In this document: piece after piece, positions 51,655-60,785 of the stretch
Numbering within the stretch: the stretch's first letter is position 1
How the letters are laid out: the number at the start of each line of letters is the position of its first letter
NCBI GenBank assembly: GCA_020848905.1
Contig: JADLHG010000003.1
Coordinates: 1-64,000, forward strand
Source: Deltaproteobacteria bacterium
GTDB lineage: Bacteria > Myxococcota_A > Polyangia > GCA-2747355 > JADLHG01
Direction: 5' to 3'
Length of the DNA stretch: 64,000 nt
Notes under the pieces: model-generated
The model's database searches: none
Told to the model about the DNA's origin: nothing
Seen by the model: the letters and a program-made list of their open reading frames with translations, nothing else
Position numbers and translations under genes: made by a program

Positions 51655-51727
51655 GGGTCCCCATTCTAACCCTGGTCGGCCCGGAGAGCGTGGTAAACAC
51701 GCCCCCCTGGAGCTTCGGAGGCCCTGC

Positions 51728-54142
51728 ATGAGGTCTGCGCGCGCAACACCATCGGACCGCTCGTCGATTGCGCTCTTCCTCGCCGCCTTCTTCGTGGCCG
51801 CGCCCTTCGTGGCCGCGCTCTGCCTCACGGCGTCGCTCCTCGCGGCCTGCGGGGAGGCCACCACCGCGACCTCGGACGCGGCGCTCGCCGACGCGGGACA
51901 CGGCACCGACGCGGGACACGGCACCGACGCGCGCTCCGAGGGCGGGCCAGGCGCCGACGGGAGCGCGCTCTGCGTCCAGCCGCTCGCCGACGCCGGTCCG
52001 CTCCGGGACGGCTGCACGGTGCCGAAACCCGCGCCGCCGGACCTCCTCGACGAGGCCCTCGCCAAGCTGGCACGCGACCGCTGCACCGCGAGCTACACGA
52101 GCTACGACCCGGCGGTCTACGCCTTCCTCTATGCGGCCGACCCCTATCGCCTCCCCCTCTTCGAGCGCACCCATCGCACCGCCCTCGAGAGCCCGCGGTT
52201 CGCGCGCACGCTCGCCTCCGAGCTGGATGCGGCGCTCGCCTCCAGCCGCCCCGTCACGCGCGCCCTGCAGGTCGCCCTGCACCATGCCGGCTTCGGTGGG
52301 CCGGTCTGCCTGCCCCCGCGAGCCCCCGAGAGCACCTCCCCCCTCGGGTGGGCTCTCGCGCGCCTCCTGCAGGGGAGCGGCGGCAAGGCGGACCCGGCGC
52401 AGCTCGGGCGCGAGGTGGCCGGGGTCCCGGTGGGCCTGCAAGCCGCGCTGGCCCCCGTCGTGGATGCGCTCGCGGAGGCCGCCAAGGCCCGCGCCGCCTC
52501 GCTCAGGGAGATCGACCTCGGCAAGACGGCCGAGAGCCCCGGCATCACGCCGGAGGTCCTCTTCACCTACGCCACCTCGCTCGCCCTGCGCGCGCGAAGC
52601 GGCAAGGCCTTGAACCCGAGGGAACCCTGGGTCCACAAGGTGCTCCAGGGGGGCGCGACCGGGTTCAAGGTGCAGCCCCTCTACCGCGCCGCGGTCGCGC
52701 TCGCCGCGGCGATCGAAGGAGCCGACCTCGGCCGCTTCGTGGGCACCGCGGTCTCCTTCTCCATCGCCACGCCGATCGGGCGCATCCTCCTGCGCGGCCC
52801 GGGCGACACGACCTACGACCCGAAAGACCCCGAGCTCTCCGGCCCTATCGCGCTCCTCATGGACACCGGCGGCAACGACACCTACCGCATCCCCGCCGGC
52901 GCCACCTCCTCCGTCGACAACCCGGTGTCGGTCCTCATCGACCTCGCCGGCTCGGACACCTACGGCTACGTCGAGGCTCCCTCCCCCCTCGACGGCGCGC
53001 GCCTCCCCTCCGATGAGGGCGGACGCGCCGCGGGGCTCCCACCGACCAAAGGTGACGGCCCGATCTCCCTCTCCGAGTCCTCACGCCAGGGCGCAGGCCG
53101 CCTGGGGATCGGACTCCTCTTCGACCTCGGGACCGACGCCGACCGGTACACCTCGCTCCGCATGTCGCAAGGCTTCGGCGCGCTCGGGGTGGGCGTGCTC
53201 TACGACGCGGGGGGCGACGACCGCTATCGCAGCGAGGCCGGCGCGCAGGGTGCGGGCATCTTTGGCCTCGGGCTCCTCCTCGACGCAGGCGGAAACGATC
53301 GCTACGAGACCTACACGCAGGCCCAGGGCTACGGCTACGTGAAGGGCGTGGGCCTGCTCTACGATGCGACCGGCAACGACGCGTACCTGGCCGACGTGGG
53401 GGACCCAGCCCAGGGGGGCGACCCGCTCTACCACTCGCCGCAGCTACCGGGCGCGGGCAACTCGAGCTTCGTGCAAGGTGCCGGCTTCGGCAGGCGCGCC
53501 GACCTCTCCGACGGGCAGAGCATGGCCGGCGGTCTCGGGGTGCTGCGCGACAAGACCGGCGACGACCGCTACCGCGCCTCGGTCTTCGCGCAGGGCACCG
53601 GCTACTGGTACGGCACGGGCGTCCTCGCCGACGGGGCGGGCCGCGACACCTACGACGGCCTCTGGTACGTGCAAGGCTCGGCGGCGCACTTCGCCCTCGC
53701 GCTCTTCCTCGAGGATGGGGGCGACGACCGCTACAACGCCGAGCTCGCGCCCCGCTCCACCTCGATCGGCGTCGGACACGATTGCTCCGTGGGCTGGCAC
53801 CTCGACCTCGGCGGAGACGACGCCTACCGTGCCCCCAACCTCTCGCTCGGCGCGGGCAACGACAACGGCCACGGGTTCTTCGTGAACCGCGGGGGCACGG
53901 ACGGCTACGTCACCGTCGGGAAGTCCACCCTCGGCGCGGCGCCGCAGAGCGTGCAGACCGGCTGGCGGCCGAAGGCGCTCACCCTTGGCGTGTTCGTGGA
54001 CACCGACGGCGCGGACACCTACCGCCTGGATGGGCAGCCCGACGACCGGAACGACCGGAGCTGGCTCTACGGCTCCGCCCCCGCGCCGAGCCCCTCGAGC
54101 GGGGTGGGTCTCGACGGTGCAGGGACGGTCGATCTGCCCTGA
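51728..54142 (+). CDS. Large repeat lipoprotein (Asp/Gly/Tyr solenoid)
   Basis: An 804-residue lipoprotein. The signal peptide ends in a lipobox (SLLAAC), then an Asp-rich linker that includes a duplicated DAGHGT. Residues 80-370 are mostly helical. From about 375 to the end, some twelve repeats of 24-28 residues follow the pattern G-hydrophobic-G-hydrophobic-hydrophobic-x-D-x-x-G-[ND]-D-x-Y-x(6-9)-Q-G (for example GVGVLYDAGGDDRY, GLGLLLDAGGNDRY, GTGVLADGAGRDTY). The turn DxxGxDxY has the spacing of a calcium-binding beta-roll or beta-helix coil. I do not know a named family; a surface solenoid is inferred. Confidence 0.75.
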   Translation: MRSARATPSDRSSIALFLAAFFVAAPFVAALCLTASLLAACGEATTATSDAALADAGHGTDAGHGTDARSEGGPGADGSALCVQPLADAGPLRDGCTVPKPAPPDLLDEALAKLARDRCTASYTSYDPAVYAFLYAADPYRLPLFERTHRTALESPRFARTLASELDAALASSRPVTRALQVALHHAGFGGPVCLPPRAPESTSPLGWALARLLQGSGGKADPAQLGREVAGVPVGLQAALAPVVDALAEAAKARAASLREIDLGKTAESPGITPEVLFTYATSLALRARSGKALNPREPWVHKVLQGGATGFKVQPLYRAAVALAAAIEGADLGRFVGTAVSFSIATPIGRILLRGPGDTTYDPKDPELSGPIALLMDTGGNDTYRIPAGATSSVDNPVSVLIDLAGSDTYGYVEAPSPLDGARLPSDEGGRAAGLPPTKGDGPISLSESSRQGAGRLGIGLLFDLGTDADRYTSLRMSQGFGALGVGVLYDAGGDDRYRSEAGAQGAGIFGLGLLLDAGGNDRYETYTQAQGYGYVKGVGLLYDATGNDAYLADVGDPAQGGDPLYHSPQLPGAGNSSFVQGAGFGRRADLSDGQSMAGGLGVLRDKTGDDRYRASVFAQGTGYWYGTGVLADGAGRDTYDGLWYVQGSAAHFALALFLEDGGDDRYNAELAPRSTSIGVGHDCSVGWHLDLGGDDAYRAPNLSLGAGNDNGHGFFVNRGGTDGYVTVGKSTLGAAPQSVQTGWRPKALTLGVFVDTDGADTYRLDGQPDDRNDRSWLYGSAPAPSPSSGVGLDGAGTVDLP
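51890..51925. repeat. 18-bp tandem duplication in the lipoprotein linker
   Basis: Two exact copies of GACGCGGGACACGGCACC, encoding DAGHGT twice just after the lipobox linker start. Confidence 0.85.
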
Positions 54143-54185
54143 CCGTCCGCGTGCGCCGGCAGCCGCCCGCGTCGCTGCCAGGCGC
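54124..54185. terminator. Double hairpin between convergent genes
   Basis: GACGGTC/GACCGTC (54124-54130 with 54141-54147) and GCGCCGGCAGC/GCTGCCAGGCGC (54153-54163 with 54174-54185, one bulge) form two stems. They lie at and after the end of the repeat lipoprotein gene and just before the end of the convergent kinase gene. The second stem could stop transcription from both sides. Confidence 0.5.
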
Positions 54186-54188
54186 GCG

Positions 54189-56483
54189 TCAGTCTCCGCC
54201 CGGTCGGATCCTCGGTGGGGACGGCGCGACCCGCCCCGACGCCAGAGGCGTGGGCAACGCGACGAAGAAGGTGGACCCCGCCCCCGGCTGGCTCTGCACC
54301 CAGATCTCTCCGCCGTGCGCCTCCACGACGTACCGGCAAAGCGCGAGGCCGAGCCCGGTGGACATGCGCACGCCGGCGCGTCGCGATTCCACCTGACCGA
54401 ACTTCTCGAAGATCTTGTCGTGGTACTCCTCGGGAATCCCTTCGCCGGTGTCGCTCACCGCGACGAGCACGTACGGCGCCACGAGCCGCACCCGGTCGTG
54501 ACCGTCCTCGACCACCTCGCTGCGAATGGTCACCCGTCCCCCGGCCGGGGTGACCTTGAGCGCGTTCCCCGCCAGGTTGTGCAGCATGCGGCTCACGAGC
54601 TCGTGGTCGAAGCGCAGCGCGGGCACGTCCTGCGAGAGCACGGTCGTGACCTGGATCCCGCGCGAGCGCGCGAGCGGCGCGAGCCTTCGCACCACCGCAC
54701 GCAGGTGGTCGTTCAGCGCCCCCGGCGAGAGGCGAAGCTGCGCCCTCCCCGCCTCGAAGCGCGCCACGTCGAGGAGGCTGTTCACCATCTCCAGGATGTC
54801 CTCGGTGCTGCCGACCCCCTCCCGCACCGTGTCGGCCACCGTCCCCGGAAGCAGGTCGCCCCCCGTCGCGGACACCTCCTGTAGCGTGAGCAGCACCGCC
54901 TGTAGCGGGTTCCGCAGGTCGTGCACGATCATCCGGTTCAGGTCCTCGCGCAGCTGCTCGGCGTTACGGATCGCCCGCGCGTTGGCGATGGCCCCCGCGA
55001 CCGACTTGGCCAGCGTCTCGAGGACCAGTCGGTCGTCGTCGTCGAAGCCGTCGCGCTCGCAGCGCTGTACCTCCACCGCGCCGATGATCCGATCGTGGGT
55101 GTTCAGCGGCACGCAGAGGATGCTCTGCACGTCCGGATGCAGCGCCTGCGCGGCGTCGAAGTTCTCGGGGCCACCGATCATCACCGTCTGACCGGTGCGT
55201 CCAACGCGGCCGGCGATCCCGCACCCGAGCGGCTCCCGGCTCCCGAGCTGCACCGTCGTCGGCTGCTCGCACGACAGCGCGCGCAAGACCATCTCGCGCT
55301 CCTCGCTGAGCCAGACCCCCGTGACGAAGTAACCGAAGCGGTCGTGCACCTGCTCGGCCACGTGCCCGAGGATCTGGTCCAGGTCGATGGACTCGGTGCA
55401 GATGCGCGTGACCTCGTTGATCACGAGGAGCTGCTGCCACCGCCGGCGCTGACTGTCGAAGAGCCGCGCGTTGTCGATCGCCTGCGCGAGGTAGCCGGCC
55501 AGGTTCTCGAGGAGCGACTGATCCTCCTCGGTGAAGTGGTGCGGCTCGACGTGCTCCACGTCCACCGCCCCGAGGATGCGTCCGCGCACCCGCAGCGGCA
55601 CACAGATCTCCGACCGCACCCCCTTCACCAGCTCCACGTAGCGCGGATCGTTGCGCACGTCGCCGACCCGCAGCGGCTCGCCCGAGGTCACGACCTCGCT
55701 GACCACCCCCTCGCCGAGCTGCCGCGATAGGCGCTCGAAATCCACGCCCTCGACGAACTCGAGGCGGGTGGCGTGCCCGCCGTGCACCAGGCGCCGCCCG
55801 GTCTTGTCGAGCAGCAGCACGGCGGCGAAGGAGATGTCGAGCGTCTCGAGCATCGCGCGGCAGGCCATCGCCACGACCTGCTCGCGGTCGAGCGACGACA
55901 TGACCAGCCGGCTCATCTCGTTGACCAGCCGGAAGTGCCGCAACCTTCGTCGCTCCCGCTCGTAGAGCCGCGCCGTGTGCATCGCCGGGCCGACGAGCGC
56001 CGCGACGACCTCGAGCAGCTTGAGGTCCGTCTCGTCGAAGGCCGCCGGACGCTCGGACTGCACGTCCACGACGCCCAGCAGCTCGTCGCGGTGGACGATC
56101 GGCACCACCAGCACGCTGCGCACGTTCGGCGCCGCGAGCTCGGCGACGAAATCCGGGTCGACGGCCACGTCCGGCACGAGCCGCGAGGCCTGCGTCTCGA
56201 CCACCTTGCCCACGATCCCGCGCCCCGCGGGGGCGCGCAGGGCCATGTCGGGCGACCCGTCCACGAGCTCCGCCTCCCCCGAGCTGCTGCTCCCGGCGCG
56301 GAAAACGACGGCGTCCCCTTCGACCACGCCGATGGTCACCACGTCGTAGCCGAAACGGTGACGGAGTAGCTGCACCACGCGCCACAGCAAGGGGCCTTGC
56401 TGCAGCGACGACAGGGTCTCTCGCGTGACGTCCGCGAGAAACTCCAAATCGCGTAGATCGCGCGCGCGTTCCGGGGTGCTCAC
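54189..56483 (-). CDS. Triple-GAF sensor histidine kinase
   Basis: A 764-residue soluble kinase. Three GAF domains occupy roughly residues 25-165 (RSVLVVPIVHRDELLGVVDVQ), 195-345 (SEICVPLRVRGRILGAVDVEH) and 360-500 (SILCVPLNTHDRIIGAVEVQR). HisKA has H521 in MIVHDLRNPLQ. The HATPase has N-box HNLAGNALK, G1 DTGEGIP, F-box IFEKFGQ and G2 STGLGLALC. There is no membrane segment, so it senses a small cytoplasmic ligand or redox state. It is divergent from the hybrid kinase gene at 56703 and may form a pathway with it. No dedicated response regulator is adjacent. Confidence 0.9.
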   Translation of the reverse strand: MSTPERARDLRDLEFLADVTRETLSSLQQGPLLWRVVQLLRHRFGYDVVTIGVVEGDAVVFRAGSSSSGEAELVDGSPDMALRAPAGRGIVGKVVETQASRLVPDVAVDPDFVAELAAPNVRSVLVVPIVHRDELLGVVDVQSERPAAFDETDLKLLEVVAALVGPAMHTARLYERERRRLRHFRLVNEMSRLVMSSLDREQVVAMACRAMLETLDISFAAVLLLDKTGRRLVHGGHATRLEFVEGVDFERLSRQLGEGVVSEVVTSGEPLRVGDVRNDPRYVELVKGVRSEICVPLRVRGRILGAVDVEHVEPHHFTEEDQSLLENLAGYLAQAIDNARLFDSQRRRWQQLLVINEVTRICTESIDLDQILGHVAEQVHDRFGYFVTGVWLSEEREMVLRALSCEQPTTVQLGSREPLGCGIAGRVGRTGQTVMIGGPENFDAAQALHPDVQSILCVPLNTHDRIIGAVEVQRCERDGFDDDDRLVLETLAKSVAGAIANARAIRNAEQLREDLNRMIVHDLRNPLQAVLLTLQEVSATGGDLLPGTVADTVREGVGSTEDILEMVNSLLDVARFEAGRAQLRLSPGALNDHLRAVVRRLAPLARSRGIQVTTVLSQDVPALRFDHELVSRMLHNLAGNALKVTPAGGRVTIRSEVVEDGHDRVRLVAPYVLVAVSDTGEGIPEEYHDKIFEKFGQVESRRAGVRMSTGLGLALCRYVVEAHGGEIWVQSQPGAGSTFFVALPTPLASGRVAPSPPRIRPGGD

Positions 56484-56702
56484 TCCCGGTGACGTTACTA
56501 CAGCTGCGGCTCGCCGGCGAAGGGATCACAGCCTCGCGACGCAGCGCGCCGTGCTCGTCTTTCGCCCCCGCGACCGCTCCCCTCGGGTGACGGCGTTCCC
56601 GTCCCCGGTTCGTTTCTCCCGTCCCCGGCGCGAGCATGCTAGCCTGCTCGAACGTAGCGCGGACCGGGGCTCGGACGAAGCGCGGGGAGGTGGGGTCCTT
56701 TC

Positions 56703-58337
56703 ATGATCGACGCGGGAATCATGGCGCGACAGCGGGTCCTCGTGGTCGAGGACGACCCGGCGATGGCGCAACTCGAGGCCCAGGTCCTCGAGGAGGCCGG
56801 CCTCGAGGCCCGGGTGGTGCACGGGCTGCAGGCGGCAACGCACGCCCTCCAGAGCTACGCCCCGGACCTGGTGGTCCTCGACTACCGCCTCCCCGATGGC
56901 AACGCCCTCGAGCTTCTGGACCGGCTCTCCGCCGCGTTGAGCCACCTGCCCGTCGTCGTGGTCACCGCCGCCGACGAGGTGCAGCTCGCCGTGGAGCTGA
57001 TGAAGCGCGGTGTGAAGGACTACCTGGTCAAGGACGGCCGCACGATCGATCTCCTCCCCGAGATCGCGCGGCGAGTCCTCGAGCAGACGCGGTTGCGCCG
57101 CGAGCTCGACCGGGCGCGCGCCGAGAAGGGCTGCCTCGAGGAGCGCCTCGCCGCTGCGGAGGCCCGCTACCGGGCGCAGGTCGAGAATTCCCAACGCCTC
57201 GAGGCCATCGGCCGGCTCGCCGGTGGCATCGCCCACGACTTCAACAACCTTCTCATGAGCGTGCTCGCCTCCGCGCAGCTACTGCAGTCGCGGCTCCCAC
57301 CGGGCCCCGACCACGAGGACCTGGACGTGATCGTCTCGGCCACGCAGCGCGCCACCTCGCTGACGAGACAGCTCCTGATGTTCGGGCGACGCCAGCGCAT
57401 GGCTCTCGCCCCCGTCGGCGTCAATGAGGTCGTGCTGGACCTGATGCAGCTCATCCAGCGCACGATCGGCGAGGACATCCTCATCACCCTCCGCCTGGAC
57501 GCGAAGGTCCCGCCGATCCAGGCCGACGTGGGGCAGCTCGAGCAGGTGCTGCTGAACCTCTGCATCAACGCGCGCGACGCGATGCCGGAGGGGGGCAAGC
57601 TCGTCATCTCGACGCGCGAGGCCTCGCTCGCCGCCGAGGAGGTGCGCGAAAACCCCGAGGCGCAGGCCGGTCCGCACGTGGTGCTCACGGTGGCGGACAC
57701 GGGGTCCGGGATCGCCGAGGAGTCGCTGGCCCACATCTTCGAGCCCTACTTCTCGACGAAGGAACCCGGGGCGCGCGGCACCGGTCTCGGCCTGGCGACC
57801 GTGCACGGGATCGTGCACCAGCACCGCGGCATCATCCGGGTCGAGAGTTCCTCTGGCCAGGGGACCTCCTTCCTCGTCTTCCTGCCCGCGTCGTCGCAGC
57901 CCGCCCGGCCGCGGCGGCCCACCCCGGCACCCGCACCGGCACCGCTGCCGCCCGGGCAGGGAACGGTGCTGGTCGTCGAGGACGAGGCGCCGCTCCGCCA
58001 GGTGATCGAGCGCGTGCTCTCGGAGAGCGGCTACCGGCTGGTCGTCGCGCCGAACGGCGCCGAGGCGCTGCGCCTCTTCGAAAAGAGCCCCGAGGCGTTT
58101 GACGTGGCCCTCATCGACGCGGTGATGCCCCTCATGGGAGGGCGCCAGCTCCTCGCGGAGATCCGCAAGGTCCGCCCGCACCTGCCGGTGGTGCTGATGA
58201 GCGGCTACGAGGAATCGCACGACCTCCAGGCGGGGCTCGACGACTACGTGCTCTTCGCGGCCAAGCCGATCGGGGCCGACGAGCTCTGCGCCCGGGTGCG
58301 AACCGCCCTCAGGCGACGCCGTCCCGTCACCCCATGA
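56703..58337 (+). CDS. Hybrid kinase: receiver - histidine kinase - receiver
   Basis: A 544-residue cytoplasmic protein. The N-terminal receiver has phosphoacceptor D60 (VVLDYRLPDG) and K110. A coiled-coil linker (130-165) leads to a HisKA with H178 (GGIAHDFNNLL). The HATPase has INARDAM, DTGSGI, IFEPYFST and GTGLGLAT. A Pro/Ala linker leads to a second receiver (VLVVEDEAPL, VALIDAVMPLMGG). It has no output domain. Alternative starts are the ATG at 56703 or the ATG at 56721 (MARQRV), the latter preceded by a purine-poor sequence. The upstream GGGGAGGTGGGG supports 56703. Its end overlaps the convergent purE by 11 bases. Confidence 0.88.
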   Translation: MIDAGIMARQRVLVVEDDPAMAQLEAQVLEEAGLEARVVHGLQAATHALQSYAPDLVVLDYRLPDGNALELLDRLSAALSHLPVVVVTAADEVQLAVELMKRGVKDYLVKDGRTIDLLPEIARRVLEQTRLRRELDRARAEKGCLEERLAAAEARYRAQVENSQRLEAIGRLAGGIAHDFNNLLMSVLASAQLLQSRLPPGPDHEDLDVIVSATQRATSLTRQLLMFGRRQRMALAPVGVNEVVLDLMQLIQRTIGEDILITLRLDAKVPPIQADVGQLEQVLLNLCINARDAMPEGGKLVISTREASLAAEEVRENPEAQAGPHVVLTVADTGSGIAEESLAHIFEPYFSTKEPGARGTGLGLATVHGIVHQHRGIIRVESSSGQGTSFLVFLPASSQPARPRRPTPAPAPAPLPPGQGTVLVVEDEAPLRQVIERVLSESGYRLVVAPNGAEALRLFEKSPEAFDVALIDAVMPLMGGRQLLAEIRKVRPHLPVVLMSGYEESHDLQAGLDDYVLFAAKPIGADELCARVRTALRRRRPVTP

Positions 58338-58818
58338 CGGGGGGGACGGCCAGGATGTGGGCCCGCCGCGCGGCGCGGTCCTCTTCGATTCGTCCAGCGA
58401 GCGCCTCGTCCGAGACCGCGATGATCTGCGCCGCTAGGTAGCCCGCGTTCGCCGCGCCGTCGATCGCCACGGTGGCCACCGGGATCCCGGGCGGCATCTG
58501 CACCGTCGAGAGGAGCGCGTCCTGGCCGTTGAGCGACCCGACCGCCATCGGGACCCCGATCACGGGCAGCGTGGTGTTGGCCGCCAGCACCCCCGCGAGG
58601 TGGGCCGATAGCCCCGCCCCCGCGATGAGGACCTTTAGGCCGCGCTGCCGCGCCGCGCGTGCGTAGGCCAAGGTCTCGTCGGGCGTGCGGTGCGCCGAAC
58701 GGACGAGGATCTCGTAGCTCACGCCGAGCTTCTTCAGCACCTGGCCCGCGGCGGCCACGACGGGCAAGTCCCGCTCGCTGCCCACCAGAATGCCGACGAG
58801 CGGCGACGCTCCCTCCAC
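58327..58818 (-). CDS. purE: PurE, N5-carboxyaminoimidazole ribonucleotide mutase
   Basis: A 163-residue protein matching class I PurE, which converts N5-CAIR to CAIR in purine synthesis. Motifs are GSERDLPV (the usual GSxSDxP), [20 protein letters not shown] and PVIGVPM, followed by [26 protein letters not shown]. The GTG at 58818 is the best start: it gives the normal N-terminus, with GGGAGG eight bases upstream. The GTG at 58827 is also possible. The class II sequence variation ERD in place of SSD is mild. It follows the acyl-CoA dehydrogenase gene closely. No purK is visible nearby. Confidence 0.9.
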   Translation of the reverse strand: MEGASPLVGILVGSERDLPVVAAAGQVLKKLGVSYEILVRSAHRTPDETLAYARAARQRGLKVLIAGAGLSAHLAGVLAANTTLPVIGVPMAVGSLNGQDALLSTVQMPPGIPVATVAIDGAANAGYLAAQIIAVSDEALAGRIEEDRAARRAHILAVPPVMG

Positions 58819-58823
58819 GGCGC

Positions 58824-59996
58824 TCACCTCCCGCTGCCCGAGAAGGCCGGAATGCCCGTCAGCGCTTGCCCGACGATCAAGGTGTGGATGTCGTGCGTCC
58901 CCTCGTAGGTGTAGACCGACTCGAGGTTGCACATGTGCCGCATCGCCGCGTAGTCGTCCACGATGCCGCTCGCACCCAGGATCTCACGCGCCACGCGCGC
59001 GATGCGCAGCGCCATGGCCACGTTGTTCCGCTTGGCCAGGGAGACCGCCACGGGGCTCGCCTTCCCCGCGGCCTTGAGCTGCCCGAGGCGCAGACAGAGG
59101 AGCTGCGCCTGCACGATGTCGCTGTACATCTCGACCAGCTTGGCCTGCGTGAGCTGAAAGCCGGCGATCGGTCGGTCGAACTGCACCCGCTCCTTGGCGT
59201 AGGAGAGCGCCTCCTCGAAGCAGGCCATCGCCGCCCCGGTCGCCCCCCAGGCGATGCCGTAGCGCGCCTGCGTGAGGCACGAGAGCGGGCCGCGCATCCC
59301 CTGGACACCGGGGAAGATGGCGTCGCCCGGGATGCGGCAGTCCTCGAAGATGAGCTCGCTCGTCACCGACGCGCGGAGCGAGAGTTTTCCCTCGATCTCG
59401 ACGGTCGAGAAGCCCGGAGCCCCGCGCTCGACGAGGAAGCCCATCACCTGGTCGTCGAGCTTGGCCCAGACCACCGCCACGTCGGCCAGGTTGCCGTTCG
59501 TGATCCAGCGCTTGGTGCCGTTCAGGATGAAGCCGCTCCCGTCGCGCCGCGCGGTGGTGCGCATCCCCGTCGGGTTCGAGCCGAAATCGGGCTCGGTCAG
59601 CCCGAAGCAGCCGATCGCCTCGCCCCGGATGAGCCGCGGCAACCAGCGCTCCTTCTGCTCGGGGCTGCCGAAGGCGTAGATCGGGTAGATGACGAGCCCG
59701 CTCTGGACCGAGACGAACGAGCGGATGCCCGAGTCGCCGCGCTCGAGCTCCTGGTTGATGAGGCCGTAGGCCGTCGGGCCCACACCGGCGCCGCCGTACT
59801 CCTTGAGCGTCGAGCCGAGCAGCCCGAGGCGCGCGATGTCGGGGACCAGCTCCTTGGGAAAGGTCCCCGCGCGGTAGTGCTTCTGGATGATCGGCATCAC
59901 GCGCTCGTCGACGAACGCGCGCACGGAGTCGCGGACCAGCCGCTCCTCTTCGTTCAAGAGCTCATCGATACCGTAGAAATCGATCTCGGGTCGCAT
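58824..59996 (-). CDS. gcdH: Glutaryl-CoA dehydrogenase-like acyl-CoA dehydrogenase
   Basis: A 390-residue FAD-dependent acyl-CoA dehydrogenase. CFGLTEPDFGSNPTGM and the FAD segment GTKRWITNG are typical. The catalytic base is E365 in TYEGTHDIHTLI, the position and sequence of glutaryl-CoA dehydrogenases, which oxidise and decarboxylate glutaryl-CoA to crotonyl-CoA in lysine/tryptophan breakdown. The C-terminal LTGIPAF also fits that group. The length is standard. It lies between LarB- and PurE-coding genes, with 32 bases before and a short gap after. Confidence 0.85.
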   Translation of the reverse strand: MRPEIDFYGIDELLNEEERLVRDSVRAFVDERVMPIIQKHYRAGTFPKELVPDIARLGLLGSTLKEYGGAGVGPTAYGLINQELERGDSGIRSFVSVQSGLVIYPIYAFGSPEQKERWLPRLIRGEAIGCFGLTEPDFGSNPTGMRTTARRDGSGFILNGTKRWITNGNLADVAVVWAKLDDQVMGFLVERGAPGFSTVEIEGKLSLRASVTSELIFEDCRIPGDAIFPGVQGMRGPLSCLTQARYGIAWGATGAAMACFEEALSYAKERVQFDRPIAGFQLTQAKLVEMYSDIVQAQLLCLRLGQLKAAGKASPVAVSLAKRNNVAMALRIARVAREILGASGIVDDYAAMRHMCNLESVYTYEGTHDIHTLIVGQALTGIPAFSGSGR

Positions 59997-60028
59997 CTTC
60001 GATCACGCCTCCTCGCGTCGCGGATGGT

Positions 60029-60754
60029 TCACGGGGCGCCCTCGGTCGAGGCCCGTCGGGCCGCGCGGGCGAGCTGGTTGGCGTAGAGCGCCGCGGTGGC
60101 GCCCGCGCCGAAGCCGTTGTCGATGTTCACCACCGTCAGGCCGGGGGCGCAGCTCTGCAGCATGGTGGTGAGCGCCCCCTCCCCGCGCCCGCCGTGGCCG
60201 TACCCGACGGAGGTCGGCACGCCGATCACGGGGCAGGGGACGAGGCCGCGCACGAAGGTGGGCAGCGCCCCCTCCATGCCGGCCACCGCCACGACCGCCG
60301 CGACGTCGCGCGCCAGGAGCTCGCGGAGCGGCTCCACGAGACGGTGCACGCCGGCCACGCCGACGTCGTAGTGGTGGATCACGGCGCACCCCATCTCCTC
60401 GGCGGCGACGCGGGCCTCCTCGGCCACCGGGATGTCGGAGGTCCCCGCGGCGAGGAGCCCGATGAGGCCCCCCGACGGCGCGGGCCGATGCCCCGGGCGG
60501 CGGACCACGGCCACGCGTCCCCCGTACCCCTCGACGGAGAGCTGGGGTTCGAGGCGGGCGCGCAGCTCCTCGAGCCAGCCGGGGAGCAGGCGGGTCACGA
60601 TGGCGCGGCCGCACTCGGTCGCGAGGCGCGTCGCGATCTGCAGCACCTGGTCGAGGGTCTTCCCCTCACCGTAGATCGCCTCGGGGATCCCGGCGCGAGC
60701 CTGGCGGTCCAGGTCCAGGCGCGCGAGGTCGTCGAGGTAGGCGATGCGATCCAT
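60029..60754 (-). CDS. larB: LarB-like pyridinium dicarboxylate/carboxylase family protein
   Basis: A 241-residue protein. The C-terminal half has the PurE-like fold of LarB, with AAGTSDIPVAEEA, GVAGVHRL, GMEGALP, GVPTSVGYG and NIDNGFGAGATAA. LarB carboxylates nicotinic acid adenine dinucleotide in nickel-pincer cofactor synthesis. The N-terminal region (GEGKTLDQVLQI) also matches LarB. No larC or larE is in the window. ATG 60754 was chosen for the canonical MDRIAYLDDLARLD start. It is on the same strand as, and 32 bases upstream of, the glutaryl-CoA-dehydrogenase-like gene. Confidence 0.85.
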   Translation of the reverse strand: MDRIAYLDDLARLDLDRQARAGIPEAIYGEGKTLDQVLQIATRLATECGRAIVTRLLPGWLEELRARLEPQLSVEGYGGRVAVVRRPGHRPAPSGGLIGLLAAGTSDIPVAEEARVAAEEMGCAVIHHYDVGVAGVHRLVEPLRELLARDVAAVVAVAGMEGALPTFVRGLVPCPVIGVPTSVGYGHGGRGEGALTTMLQSCAPGLTVVNIDNGFGAGATAALYANQLARAARRASTEGAP

Positions 60755-60785
60755 CAGAGCTCGTACTCCACTGCGCCAGCGCGCG

